Shown: positions 42,164 to 51,727 of the stretch, piece by piece
How the letters are laid out: each line of letters opens with the position of its first letter
Numbering within the stretch: the first letter of the stretch is position 1
Origin: Paraburkholderia susongensis
Lineage (GTDB): Bacteria > Pseudomonadota > Gammaproteobacteria > Burkholderiales > Burkholderiaceae
Direction: 5' to 3'
Length of the DNA: 64,000 nt
Assembly (NCBI RefSeq): GCF_900177725.1
Contig: NZ_FXAT01000003.1
Span: 186,001-250,000 of the forward strand
Position numbers and translations under genes: made by a program
Notes under the pieces: generated by a model
Database searches by the model: none
What the model was told of the DNA's origin: nothing
Seen by the model: only the letters and a program-made list of their open reading frames with translations

Positions 42164-43642
42164 ATGACCCCACTCGCTCCATCCGCGACGCCCGCCACCG
42201 GCGACGATCATCCACGCAGCCAGTCCGGCAACGGCAGCCATGAGCACAAGCCCCACGGCAAGATGCTGCATCCCGTCGTGATGATGATCTGGGTCGTGCT
42301 CGCCGCGGTGGCGATGACGTATCTGATCGACGCCGGCCACTTCGAGCGTCACGACAAGCTCGTGGTACCGGGTACGTACCAGGTCGTGCCGAAGAGTGCG
42401 CGCCTCGCCACGCTGGTCGCGCCGAGCGTCAGCAAAAGCACGCCCGAACAGGCGATGCCGGCCAGTCTGGTCTCCGCGTTCGTCGCGGTGCCCAATGGGC
42501 TCATCAAGAACGCACCGCTGATTTTCATGGTGATGTTCGTGGGCGGCATGTTCGGCGTGATGCGCAAAACAGGCGTGGTGGATGCGGGCATCGACCGGCT
42601 GCTGCAACTCACCGCAGGCAACATCTATGTGCTCGCGCCGCTGCTGATGCTGCTGATCGGCCTCGGCAGCACGCTGCTAGGCTTCATTTCCGAATACCTC
42701 GTGATCATTCCGATGGTGATGGTGCTCGCGCGGCGGCTCGGTCTGTCGAACCTGTTCGCGGTCGGCCTCGTCGCGATTGCGGCGAAAGTGGGCTATATCG
42801 CATCAGTGACCAACCCGCTGTCGCTCGCGGTCGCGCAGCCGATTGTCGGCGTGCCGCTCTTTAGCGGCATCGCGATGCGTATCGGCGTGTTCGTCACGTT
42901 CCTGACGCTCGGCATTCTGTATCTGCTGGCTCACGCGCGTAGGAGCGGCTACCGGCTGGCGAGCGCGCGCGCGAGTCTCGATGAACATCCTCGCGCAACC
43001 CTTTCGCGCCGCCACAAGGCAACGCTGGTCGTGCTGGCGGCGGCGGCCGCGGCGCTGGTGACCGGCACGCGTGAACTGCATTGGGGCAATGTGGAGCTAT
43101 CGGCGTTCTACATATTCATCGGCATCGTGACGGCGGCGGTCGGCGGGCTCGACTCGCGCAGCGCGGCCGATGCCTTCGTCGACGGCATGAAGGGCATGAT
43201 GCTCGCGGGCCTGCTGATCGGACTCGCCGCGTCGGTCGAACTGATCCTGCAGGACAGCCTCGTGCTCGACACGCTGATCGAGCACTTCACGCGCCTCGCG
43301 CGCGGCCAGTCTGCCGTCTGGGTCGCGAATGCACTGATGGCCGTCCAGATGGTGCTCGACGTGTTCATTCCATCGGTGTCCGGCAAGGCCGCGGTCAGCA
43401 TGCCGATCATCGGACCGATCGCACAGCTCTCCGGCGTGAGCGGACAAACCTCGGTGCTGGCTTTCGTGCTGGGCGGCGGCTTGACCAATATGGTGACGCC
43501 CACCTCGGGGATGCTGCTCGCCTACCTCGCCACCGCGCGGGTCGGCTTCGGCCAGTGGATCAGATTCATCCTGCCCCTCTTCGTCGTGCTGCTTCTGCTC
43601 TCCGGCGGCGTGCTGGCGCTCGCGGTGTGGACGGGATACTGA
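42164..43642 (+). CDS. YfcC/DcuC-like carrier
   Basis: A 492-residue membrane carrier of the YfcC family, in the wider C4-dicarboxylate/amino-acid anion group, with about 12 TM segments after a polar His-rich N-terminus. Characteristic parts are LIFMVMFVGGMFGVMRKTGVVDAGI, LGFISEYLVIIPMVMVLARRLG, FIPSVSGKAAVSMPIIGPIAQL and LGGGLTNMVTPTSGMLLAYLA. The ATG at 42164 has CAGGAA upstream. As the third gene after the amidohydrolase and IclR, it probably imports the formylated substrate. Confidence 0.85.
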   Translation: MTPLAPSATPATGDDHPRSQSGNGSHEHKPHGKMLHPVVMMIWVVLAAVAMTYLIDAGHFERHDKLVVPGTYQVVPKSARLATLVAPSVSKSTPEQAMPASLVSAFVAVPNGLIKNAPLIFMVMFVGGMFGVMRKTGVVDAGIDRLLQLTAGNIYVLAPLLMLLIGLGSTLLGFISEYLVIIPMVMVLARRLGLSNLFAVGLVAIAAKVGYIASVTNPLSLAVAQPIVGVPLFSGIAMRIGVFVTFLTLGILYLLAHARRSGYRLASARASLDEHPRATLSRRHKATLVVLAAAAAALVTGTRELHWGNVELSAFYIFIGIVTAAVGGLDSRSAADAFVDGMKGMMLAGLLIGLAASVELILQDSLVLDTLIEHFTRLARGQSAVWVANALMAVQMVLDVFIPSVSGKAAVSMPIIGPIAQLSGVSGQTSVLAFVLGGGLTNMVTPTSGMLLAYLATARVGFGQWIRFILPLFVVLLLLSGGVLALAVWTGY

Positions 43643-43854
43643 AGCACCCAGGGCATACCCGAACCAGGCCGCCGCGCGGCAAATCCGGCTCAAAACAGCG
43701 TCAAAACACGCGGCTCTTCGCGCCCATTCGCGAGGGGCCGATTAAAGAAGAAAAAATTCACTCAGACCGCCGCTAAAAAATAGAGTCTCTTCCGCTGCCT
43801 CACCTGTGGGGTCCCCACCACCGCACGCGGATGCAAGATAACGGAGACTCGCCC

Positions 43855-46800
43855 ATGACCGCCCGCCTGCCCATCGACGGCACGCCTGCTCTCGCCGATT
43901 ACCGGCTATCCGACAACCTCACCGCGACGCGCGGCCGGATCTTTCTGACCGGCACACAGGCGCTCGTGCGCCTCGCGCTCATGCAGCGCGCGCTCGACAA
44001 AGACCGCGGCCTGAACACCGCCGGCTTCATCAGCGGCTATCGCGGCTCGCCGCTCGGCATGGTCGACCAGCAACTGTGGAAGGCGAACAAGCTGCTCGAC
44101 GCGAGCGACATCCGCTTCCTGCCCGCGATCAACGAAGAACTCGGCGGCACCGCCGTGCTCGGCACGCAGCGCGTCGAAGCGGACCCGGAGCGCACCGTCG
44201 AGGGCGTGTTCGCGATGTGGTACGGCAAGGGCCCGGGCGTCGACCGCGCGGGCGACGCGCTCAAGCACGGCAACGCGTACGGCTCGTCGCAGCATGGCGG
44301 CGTGCTCGTGGTCGCGGGCGACGATCACGGCTGTGTGTCGTCGTCGATGCCGCATCAGAGCGACTTCGCGATGATCGCGTGGCACATGCCGGTCGTGAAT
44401 CCGTCGAATATCGCGGACATGCTCGAGTTCGGCCTGTACGGCTGGGCTCTCTCGCGCTTCTCGGGCGCGTGGGTCGGCTACAAGGCGATCTCGGAGACGG
44501 TCGAGTCGGGCTCGACTGTCGATCTCGACGCCCTGCAAACGCAATGGATCACCCCTGAGGATTTCACCGCGCCGGCTGACGGCCTGCACAACCGCTGGCC
44601 CGACTTGCCGAGCCTCACGATCGAAGCGCGTCTGCATGCGAAGCTCGACGCGGTGCGCCACTTCGCGCGCACGAACAGCATCGACAAATGGATCGCGCCG
44701 AGCCCGCACGCGAACGTCGGCATCGTCACCTGCGGCAAAGCGCATCTGGACTTGATGGAAGCGCTGCGCCGGCTCGATCTGACCGTCGCCGATCTCGACG
44801 CCGCAGGCGTGCGCATCTACAAGGTCGGCCTGTCGTTTCCGCTCGAAATGACGCGCATCGACGCGTTCGTCTCGGGCCTCTCCGAAGTGCTCGTGATCGA
44901 GGAGAAAGGGCCTGTCATCGAGCAGCAGATCAAGGACTATCTGTACAACCGCACGCAGGGCACGCGGCCGGTCGTGATCGGCAAGAACGCCGAGGACGGT
45001 ACGTTGCTGCTGTCCTCGCTCGGCGAGTTGCGGCCGTCGCGCATCCTGCCCGTGTTCGCGAACTGGCTCGCGCGCCACAAGCCCGCGCTCGATCGCCGCG
45101 AACGCGTGGTCGATCTCGTCGCGCCGCAAATCCTCTCGAACGCGGCGGACACCGTCAAGCGCACGCCCTACTTCTGCTCGGGCTGCCCGCACAACACGTC
45201 GACGAAAGTGCCGGACGGCTCGATCGCGCAGGCGGGTATCGGCTGTCACTTCATGGCTTCGTGGATGGAGCGCGACACGACCGGGCTCATTCAGATGGGC
45301 GGCGAAGGCGTCGACTGGGCTTCGCATTCGATGTTCACGAAAACGCGCCACGTGTTCCAGAATCTCGGCGACGGCACCTACTTCCACTCCGGCATTCTCG
45401 CGATCCGTCAGGCGGTCGCCGCGAAAGCGACGATCACGTACAAGATCCTCTATAACGATGCGGTTGCGATGACGGGCGGCCAACCGGTCGACGGCAGCAT
45501 CTCGGTGCCGCAGATCGCGCGCCAGGTGGAAGCCGAGGGCGTGTCGCGCTTCGTCGTGGTCAGCGACGAGCCCGAGAAATACGACGGCCATCACGGTCTC
45601 TTTCCGCAGGGCACGACGTTTCACCATCGCAGCGAAATGGACGCGGTGCAGCGCGAGTTGCGCGACACCGACGGCGTGACCGTGCTGATCTACGACCAGA
45701 CCTGCGCGGCCGAAAAACGTCGGCGCCGCAAGAAAGGCGAATTCCCCGATCCGGACAAGCGCCTTTTCATCAACGAGGAAGTCTGCGAAGGCTGCGGCGA
45801 TTGCGGCGTGCAATCGAATTGCCTCTCGGTGGAGCCGGTCGAAACCGCGTTGGGGCGCAAGCGCCGCATCGATCAATCGTCGTGCAACAAGGACTATTCG
45901 TGCGTCAACGGCTTCTGCCCGAGCTTCGTCACGGTGGCGGGCGGCAAGCTGAAAAAAGCCGCGGGCGCCGCGTTCGATCCGCAAGCGCTCACCGCAAGCG
46001 TCGAAGCGTTGCCCATTCCCGCGACGCAACTCGATGCCGCGCCGTACGACATCCTCGTCACGGGCGTGGGCGGCACGGGCGTCGTGACGGTCGGCGCGCT
46101 CATCAGCATGGCCGCGCATCTCGAAGGCAAGAGCGCATCGGTGCTCGACTTCATGGGCTTCGCGCAGAAGGGCGGCTCCGTGCTGTCGTTCGTGCGCTTC
46201 GCCGCGCGCGATGAATGGCTCAACCAGGTGCGCATCGACACGCAGCAGGCCGACGTGCTGCTCGCCTGCGACATGGTCGTCGGCGCGAGCGCCGATGCGC
46301 TGCAAACGGTGCGGCATGGGCGCACGCGCATCGTCGTCAACACGCATGCGATTCCGAACGCGAGCTTCGTGCAGAACCCGGACGCGACGCTGCACGCCGA
46401 CGCGCTCATCGACAAGATGCGCCACGCGGCTGGCGCAGAGCGCATGTCGACCTGCGACGCGCAGGCGCTCGCCACGCGTTTTCTCGGTGACACGATCGGC
46501 GCGAATATCCTGATGCTCGGTTTCGCGTGGCAACTCGGTCTCGTGCCCGTGTCGTTCGCGGCGATGATGCGCGCGATCGAGTTGAACAACGTCGCCGTTC
46601 AGATGAACCAGCTCGCGTTCTCGATCGGGCGTATGGCCGCGGCCGATCCGGCTGGGCTCGAATCGCTGTGGCAGGCGCGTCACGTGGCGAAGCCGAGCGT
46701 GCGCGTCGATACGCTCGATGAACTGATCGCGCATCGCGAAGGGCGTCTGCTCGCGTACGGCGGCCCGGCGTATGTGAAGCGCTATCGCACGCTCGTCGAG

Positions 46801-47442
46801 GCGGCGCGCCGTGCCGAAACAGCCGTCGACGCAACGGGCGAGCGCGTCACGCGCGCGGTCGCGACGACGTTCTATCGACTGCTTGCGGTGAAGGACGAAT
46901 ACGAAGTGGCGCGTCTGCATACGGATGCCGCGTTCCGCGAAGCGCTCGAAGCGCAGTTCGAGGGCGTGGCCGGCAAGGACTTCAGCATCAGCTTCAACCT
47001 CGCGCCGCCGACGCTCTCGCGCGCGCAACCCGGCGTCGTGCCGCGCAAGAAAACCTTCGGTCAATGGATGTGGCCCGTGCTGGGCACGCTCGCGAAATGG
47101 CGCGGCCTGCGCGGCACGCCGCTCGATCCGTTCAGCCGCACGCTCGAGCGCAGAATGGAGCGCGAACTCGCGAGCGATTACGAAACCACGCTGCAGCACG
47201 CGCTCGCGAAGCTCGACGCGAGCAATCTCGACGACGTTGCGAAGCTCGCCGATCTGCATGCTCGCGTACGCGGTTATGGTCATGTGAAGCTCGCGAACCT
47301 CGCGGGAGTGAAGCGTGGCGAGCGTGATATCGCCGCACGCCTCGGAATCGATGCGGCGACCGGTGCCGCGGTGAAGAAGTCGCTCGAAGAGATGAAGGGC
47401 GCCGGGCAGTTGCGCGGGATTCCGGTGGTGGTCACGAAGTAG
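43855..47442 (+). CDS. Fused indolepyruvate ferredoxin oxidoreductase
   Basis: A 1195-residue single-chain 2-oxoacid:ferredoxin oxidoreductase of the indolepyruvate type, which decarboxylates aryl pyruvates from aromatic amino acids to acyl-CoA. The N-terminal pyrimidine domain (GFISGYRGSPLGMVDQQLW) is followed by a TPP-binding half (YFCSGCPHNTSTKVPDG, IGCHFMASWMER). A ferredoxin-like Cys cluster comes next (VCEGCGDCGVQSNC, later SCNKDYSCVNGFCP), then the gamma domain (ILVTGVGGTGVVTVGALISMAAH). CGGAGA precedes the ATG at 43855. An in-frame ATG at 43831 is less favoured. A strong terminator follows. Confidence 0.92.
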   Translation: MTARLPIDGTPALADYRLSDNLTATRGRIFLTGTQALVRLALMQRALDKDRGLNTAGFISGYRGSPLGMVDQQLWKANKLLDASDIRFLPAINEELGGTAVLGTQRVEADPERTVEGVFAMWYGKGPGVDRAGDALKHGNAYGSSQHGGVLVVAGDDHGCVSSSMPHQSDFAMIAWHMPVVNPSNIADMLEFGLYGWALSRFSGAWVGYKAISETVESGSTVDLDALQTQWITPEDFTAPADGLHNRWPDLPSLTIEARLHAKLDAVRHFARTNSIDKWIAPSPHANVGIVTCGKAHLDLMEALRRLDLTVADLDAAGVRIYKVGLSFPLEMTRIDAFVSGLSEVLVIEEKGPVIEQQIKDYLYNRTQGTRPVVIGKNAEDGTLLLSSLGELRPSRILPVFANWLARHKPALDRRERVVDLVAPQILSNAADTVKRTPYFCSGCPHNTSTKVPDGSIAQAGIGCHFMASWMERDTTGLIQMGGEGVDWASHSMFTKTRHVFQNLGDGTYFHSGILAIRQAVAAKATITYKILYNDAVAMTGGQPVDGSISVPQIARQVEAEGVSRFVVVSDEPEKYDGHHGLFPQGTTFHHRSEMDAVQRELRDTDGVTVLIYDQTCAAEKRRRRKKGEFPDPDKRLFINEEVCEGCGDCGVQSNCLSVEPVETALGRKRRIDQSSCNKDYSCVNGFCPSFVTVAGGKLKKAAGAAFDPQALTASVEALPIPATQLDAAPYDILVTGVGGTGVVTVGALISMAAHLEGKSASVLDFMGFAQKGGSVLSFVRFAARDEWLNQVRIDTQQADVLLACDMVVGASADALQTVRHGRTRIVVNTHAIPNASFVQNPDATLHADALIDKMRHAAGAERMSTCDAQALATRFLGDTIGANILMLGFAWQLGLVPVSFAAMMRAIELNNVAVQMNQLAFSIGRMAAADPAGLESLWQARHVAKPSVRVDTLDELIAHREGRLLAYGGPAYVKRYRTLVEAARRAETAVDATGERVTRAVATTFYRLLAVKDEYEVARLHTDAAFREALEAQFEGVAGKDFSISFNLAPPTLSRAQPGVVPRKKTFGQWMWPVLGTLAKWRGLRGTPLDPFSRTLERRMERELASDYETTLQHALAKLDASNLDDVAKLADLHARVRGYGHVKLANLAGVKRGERDIAARLGIDAATGAAVKKSLEEMKGAGQLRGIPVVVTK

Positions 47443-47478
47443 CGCAGAACACGTCTGCTCGATTGACGCGCCAACAAC

Positions 47479-47520
47479 AAAGCCGCTTCGGATTCATTCA
47501 CCCCGAAGCGGCTTTTTTTG
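47479..47520 (+). terminator. Intrinsic terminator after the indolepyruvate oxidoreductase
   Basis: AAAGCCGCTTCGG (47479-47491) pairs with CCGAAGCGGCTTT (47503-47515) and runs into seven T. It also stands just past the end of the convergent cutC gene. Confidence 0.9.
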
Positions 47521-47533
47521 CGCAGCGCCTCAG

Positions 47534-48235
47534 CTACGCAGACGTTGCATCGAGCAGCGCCCTCACCCGCGCGACTTTCGCGGGATCGACCGGTGCCAGC
47601 CCGTTACCGTCCACGCGCACGCCCGAGCCGAAATGCACGGCCTCGACGTGCGTCTCGCTCACGAAGCCCGCCACCGCGTCTATCGTCAAACCGGCACCGG
47701 CGAGCACCGTGCAATGCGAGCCCGACGCTTGCCGCACCAGTTCGCCAATCACCGCTGGCGCCTGCAGCACCGACGGCTTTCCGCCCGACGTCAGCACGTT
47801 TTTCACCGCGTCGACGCGCAGCAGCACGTCGAGCGCTTCGCGCAGATCGCGCGCTTCGTCGAACGCGCGATGGAAGGTGATGTCGAGCCCATCGGCGGCA
47901 TCGCAGGCACGCGCGAGACCTTCGCGGTCGATCGCGCCAGCGGTATCGAGCATGCCGATCACGATGCCGTTCGCTCCCGCCGCCTTCACCGCGCGAATGT
48001 CACGCAGCATCACGGCATAGTCGTCGGCGTCGTAGACGAACGAGCGGCTATGTGGCCGCACGATCACATTCACGGGAATGTCGGCCGCGGCAACCACTGC
48101 CTCGATCAGGCCGACGCTCGGCGTGAGGCCGCCCTCGCCCATCGCGGTCACGAGTTCGAGACGCCCGGCGCCGGCCTGCGCGGCGGCGCGCGCATCGGCG
48201 ACGGTCGTGGCAATCACTTCGAGCAGCACGGACAT
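47534..48235 (-). CDS. cutC: Copper homeostasis protein CutC
   Basis: A 233-residue CutC TIM-barrel protein. It opens LLEVIATTVADARAAAQAGAGRLELVTAMGEGGLTPS, with NVIVRPHSRSFVY, FHRAFDEARD and LTSGGKPSVLQ further on. The family was named from copper tolerance in E. coli, but a direct biochemical role is unsettled. The ATG at 48235 was chosen. An upstream Met at 48268 would add eleven residues that overlap the EAL gene's end. Confidence 0.9.
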   Translation of the reverse strand: MSVLLEVIATTVADARAAAQAGAGRLELVTAMGEGGLTPSVGLIEAVVAAADIPVNVIVRPHSRSFVYDADDYAVMLRDIRAVKAAGANGIVIGMLDTAGAIDREGLARACDAADGLDITFHRAFDEARDLREALDVLLRVDAVKNVLTSGGKPSVLQAPAVIGELVRQASGSHCTVLAGAGLTIDAVAGFVSETHVEAVHFGSGVRVDGNGLAPVDPAKVARVRALLDATSA

Positions 48236-48269
48236 GAATGAACCTGATGTCGTTGAAAACGACATCATC

Positions 48270-49547
48270 TCAGAACCGCTCTTCGTCCACCCAGTCGATA
48301 TCGCCGCACAGCACGCAGGTTTCGTTGCCGACGCGCGTCGCCACCGAGAGCGTCACGCACGGCAACGCCTCGTTGATCGACAGATACGGCCGCGTCACGT
48401 GCACGCGTTCGGGTGCATTGATCGCGGCGCTGAAATACGGCCGGCGCAACCAGTTCGCACCCTGCGCATCGGCAAGCGGCAGAAAGCGCGTTTCGTGCGC
48501 CGCGCGGTCGGCGCGCAGCACGACGTTGCGGCCCGCCTGACGGCCTTTTGCGTCGAGCAGAAAGCAGCGCGCGGCGTGATCGAGCGCGAGGAAATTCCAG
48601 CACACTTCGTCGAGCGGTTCACCGGCGGCGAGCCGCTCCGCGGCGCGCTCGAAGGCGCGCAGATACGGCGCGAGACGGCTCGCGCCGCGGCGCTCGCGCG
48701 CTTCGGCCTGCTCGCGATAACGCTCGGTGACTTCGCCGATGCACGCCGCCGCGTGCGCCGCGTCGGCGAGGCCCGGATTCGGCCTGCCGAAGAAAAAGCC
48801 CTGCACGAAGTCGGCGTTGCAGGCGAGCGCCATCTGCGCCTCGTGCTCGGTTTCGACGCCTTCGACCAGCACGAGCTTGCCCGCTTCGTGCAGCAGCGAC
48901 ACGAGTCCCGGCAGGATCGTCGCCATGTCGGCGCGATGCGCGGCGTGCGACAGCATGATGCGGTCGAGCTTCACGATGTCGGGATTCAGTTGCCAGATCC
49001 GTTCGATGTTCGAATGCCCCGCGCCGAAATCGTCGAGCGCGATCAGAAAGCCGCGCTCGCGGAACTGGCGCACCGCTTCCGCGAGACGTTCGAGATCCTC
49101 GGCGCTCTGCTCGAGCACTTCGAGCACCACGCGCCGCGGCGACAGATCGAGCCGCTGCAGGCTCGCGAGCAGCGTCGCGGCCAGATACGGATCGGTGAGC
49201 ACGCCCGGGTGCACGTTCAGGAACAGCCACTCGCGCTCGGCGCCGAGCACCCGGAAGTTTTCCAGATGCAGCGTCTGCGCGAGCCGGTCGACCTGGAGCG
49301 CCTCGCCAACGCGCGCGGCGTCGCCGAACACGTCGAGCGGCGACACGGGACGATCGAGCGCATCGTGCGCGCGCAGCAGCCCCTCGTAGCCGACCGCCCG
49401 CATGTGCGACAGGCTGAAAATCGGCTGGAATACGCTCGTCAGCGTCAGCTCGCCATGCTGCACCGAAAAGCGTTGCAGGCCCGAGGCCACCTCGACCTCG
49501 AAGCCGTGCGGCGCATTCGCCGCCTTGTCCTGTTGCGCAATCGTCAT
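48270..49547 (-). CDS. EAL-domain c-di-GMP phosphodiesterase
   Basis: A 425-residue protein with an N-terminal EAL domain (about 30-270). The signature reads EGLLR instead of EALLR/EALVR but keeps the metal Glu. Other catalytic positions are in place: LNVHP, LEVLEQ, ALDDFGAGHSN, VKLDRIML, VEGVET and QGFFFGRP. The C-terminal 150 residues (helical linker then PYFSAAINAPERVHVTRPYLSINEALPCVTLSVA) look like a PDC/Cache-type sensor without membrane anchors. It likely degrades c-di-GMP in the cytosol. Confidence 0.87.
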   Translation of the reverse strand: MTIAQQDKAANAPHGFEVEVASGLQRFSVQHGELTLTSVFQPIFSLSHMRAVGYEGLLRAHDALDRPVSPLDVFGDAARVGEALQVDRLAQTLHLENFRVLGAEREWLFLNVHPGVLTDPYLAATLLASLQRLDLSPRRVVLEVLEQSAEDLERLAEAVRQFRERGFLIALDDFGAGHSNIERIWQLNPDIVKLDRIMLSHAAHRADMATILPGLVSLLHEAGKLVLVEGVETEHEAQMALACNADFVQGFFFGRPNPGLADAAHAAACIGEVTERYREQAEARERRGASRLAPYLRAFERAAERLAAGEPLDEVCWNFLALDHAARCFLLDAKGRQAGRNVVLRADRAAHETRFLPLADAQGANWLRRPYFSAAINAPERVHVTRPYLSINEALPCVTLSVATRVGNETCVLCGDIDWVDEERF

Positions 49548-49938
49548 GCAATCCTCTCACCAGGAGCCGGCCCGGTCCGGGCACGGAAGCAGACAGACCC
49601 CGTGCCGGTTCTAAAAATGTGCGTCATCGCCACGGGTTAAGCAAGCTCCATGCGCACGCCGGCGCACATAGCGCTGTAAATCGACCGAAAGATTGCACCG
49701 GCGACACGGCCCGCGCGCCGCCCGTGGGCGCGGCATGCACCATAGCGGTGCGAGCGCGGATGCGAGCCACACGACGACCCCGCGCGCGGCCGGGCTACAC
49801 TCCACCCTGCGCGTTGCGGCGCCCATGCGCTGTGCCCCTTCCATCGCGAGCCCCCGATGCGCTCGACGCATGCGAGGCGGCAAACCCGGCGCCGCGGCGA
49901 TTCGCCCTGAGACACCCCCGCTATTCCCGGAACACACG
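49548..49938. other. Divergent intergenic region
   Basis: About 390 GC-rich bases between the EAL gene (minus) and the antiporter gene (plus). No RNA or convincing small gene was seen. It must hold both promoters. Confidence 0.4.
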
Positions 49939-51594
49939 ATGGAAATTGTCTTCACTGTCCTGATCCTGTTGCTCGCCGTTGCCGCTTCCGGCGTGCTGAC
50001 TCGCGCGCTGCCGTTCAAGCTGCCGCTGCCGCTCGTGCAGATCGCGATCGGTGCGCTGCTCGCGTGGCCGCGCCTCGATTTGCACGTGACGTTCGATCCG
50101 GAAATTTTCATGCTGCTGTTCATTCCGCCGCTGCTGTTCGCGGATGGATGGCGCATCCCGAAGCGCGAATTCTTCATGGCGCGCCGCGCGATCCTGATGC
50201 TCGCGCTCGGCCTCGTGTTCATGACCGTGCTCGTGGTCGGCTATTTCGTGCACGCGCTCGTGCCGCAGATTTCGCTGCCGGTCGCGTTCGCGCTCGCTGC
50301 CGTGCTGTCGCCGACCGACGCCGTCGCGCTCAGCGGGATCTCCGGCAAGGGCAAGATACCGGGGCAACTGATGCACATCCTCGAAGGCGAGGCGCTCATG
50401 AACGACGCGTCGGGCCTCGTCGCGCTGAAGTTCGCGATCGCCGCGGCGCTGACCGGCGCGTTTTCGCTACGTGAAGCGTCGGTGAGCTTCGTCATCATCG
50501 CGGTGGGCGGCCTCGCGGTCGGCGCGGCGGTCAGCGCGCTGTTCAGCTTCGTGTCCGCGCGTTTTCTCCATCTCGCCGAGGAAGGCGACCCCGCCCCCGG
50601 CGTCGTGATGACGCTGCTGATTCCGTTCGCCGCCTATCTGACCGCCGAGCGCTTCGAACTGTCTGGCATCCTGGCGGCGGTCTCCGCCGGCATGATGATG
50701 AACTACGCGGACATCGCGAATACGTGGCAGGTCGCCTCGCGCGTGCGGGCCTCGAGCACGTGGACGATGATCGAGTTCGTCTTCAACGGCATGGTGTTCA
50801 TCATGCTCGGACTGCAGTTTCCGCACATTCTCGGCCGCGCGCTGCTCGACGCGCACGAAACCAACGACGCGCAGGTGGCGCTGCTGATCGGCTACATCGT
50901 CGCGGTGGCGCTTGCGCTGTATGCGATGCGCTTCGTGTGGGTGTGGCTGCTGCGCTGGTTCGCGAGCCGGGGCGCGGCGAAGCATGGCATCGCGAATGCG
51001 GTGCCGGGCCTGCGCATGGTATCGGTGACGACGGTGGCGGGCGTGCGCGGCGCGGTGACGCTCGCGGGTGTGTTGTCACTGCCGGAGCTGCTGCCGAACG
51101 GCACGCCGCTGCCGGGACGCGATCTGGCGATCTTCATCGCGTCGGGCGTGATCCTGCTGTCGCTGCTCATTGCGGTCGCGGCATTGCCGGTCCTGCTGCG
51201 CGGCTGGCGACGCGGCAAGGATCCGCATGCGGCCGAAGAAGCGCTCGCTCGCACGCTTGCCGCACAAGCGGCGATTCGCGCGGTCGACGATATTCACGAC
51301 ACTGAATGCGCGGACCTCGAAGAATCGGCGCAGGCGTATGCGACCGATGTGACCGCGCGCGTGATGGACGTGTACCGCCGCCGCCTCGCGGCGCTCGACG
51401 ACGAACAGGAGCCACGCGAACTCGCGCGCCGCGCCGATGCGCTGGAATTCCGCATGAAGCTCGCGGCGATGCGCGCCGAACGCAAGACGCTGCTCGATTT
51501 GCGCAACAGCCAGCGGATCAACGACGAAACGATGAACAAGCTGATACGCGAGGTCGATCTGTCGGAGACGGCGCTGACCGCGCGCAAGAGATAG
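49939..51594 (+). CDS. CPA1-family Na+/H+ antiporter
   Basis: A 551-residue monovalent cation:proton antiporter-1. About 12 TM segments carry AAVLSPTDAVALSGISGKGKIP (ion-site Asp) and LEGEALMNDASGLVALKFA (the conserved ND pair). A cytosolic tail of about 130 residues follows, partly coiled-coil (AEEALARTLAAQAAIRAVDD...RRADALEFRMKLAAMRAERKTLLDLR). It exchanges sodium for protons. The ATG at 49939 was chosen. A long open frame extends upstream but is not protein-like. Confidence 0.9.
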   Translation: MEIVFTVLILLLAVAASGVLTRALPFKLPLPLVQIAIGALLAWPRLDLHVTFDPEIFMLLFIPPLLFADGWRIPKREFFMARRAILMLALGLVFMTVLVVGYFVHALVPQISLPVAFALAAVLSPTDAVALSGISGKGKIPGQLMHILEGEALMNDASGLVALKFAIAAALTGAFSLREASVSFVIIAVGGLAVGAAVSALFSFVSARFLHLAEEGDPAPGVVMTLLIPFAAYLTAERFELSGILAAVSAGMMMNYADIANTWQVASRVRASSTWTMIEFVFNGMVFIMLGLQFPHILGRALLDAHETNDAQVALLIGYIVAVALALYAMRFVWVWLLRWFASRGAAKHGIANAVPGLRMVSVTTVAGVRGAVTLAGVLSLPELLPNGTPLPGRDLAIFIASGVILLSLLIAVAALPVLLRGWRRGKDPHAAEEALARTLAAQAAIRAVDDIHDTECADLEESAQAYATDVTARVMDVYRRRLAALDDEQEPRELARRADALEFRMKLAAMRAERKTLLDLRNSQRINDETMNKLIREVDLSETALTARKR

Positions 51595-51727
51595 CGGTTC
51601 GGGTGCTCTGGAGAACGGCGGCGGCGATGGAGCCGCTCGTCGGTTTTGATATCCGCGACGCCGGCAGTGCGCGCTCGGCGGCGGCGCCCGCCGTCCTACG
51701 CGGGCGGCGGTGCCGGTCGAACGAAAC

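Noticed and set aside
43906..47283. A minus-strand open frame of 1125 codons opposite the indolepyruvate oxidoreductase gene
   Set aside because: It is the mirror of a well-recognised 1195-residue enzyme. Its translation is Arg/His/Asp/Glu-rich with no domain, as expected in high-GC DNA.
48078..49640. Plus-strand open frame of 520 codons opposite cutC and the EAL gene
   Set aside because: Spans two recognised minus-strand genes. Arg/His-rich shadow.
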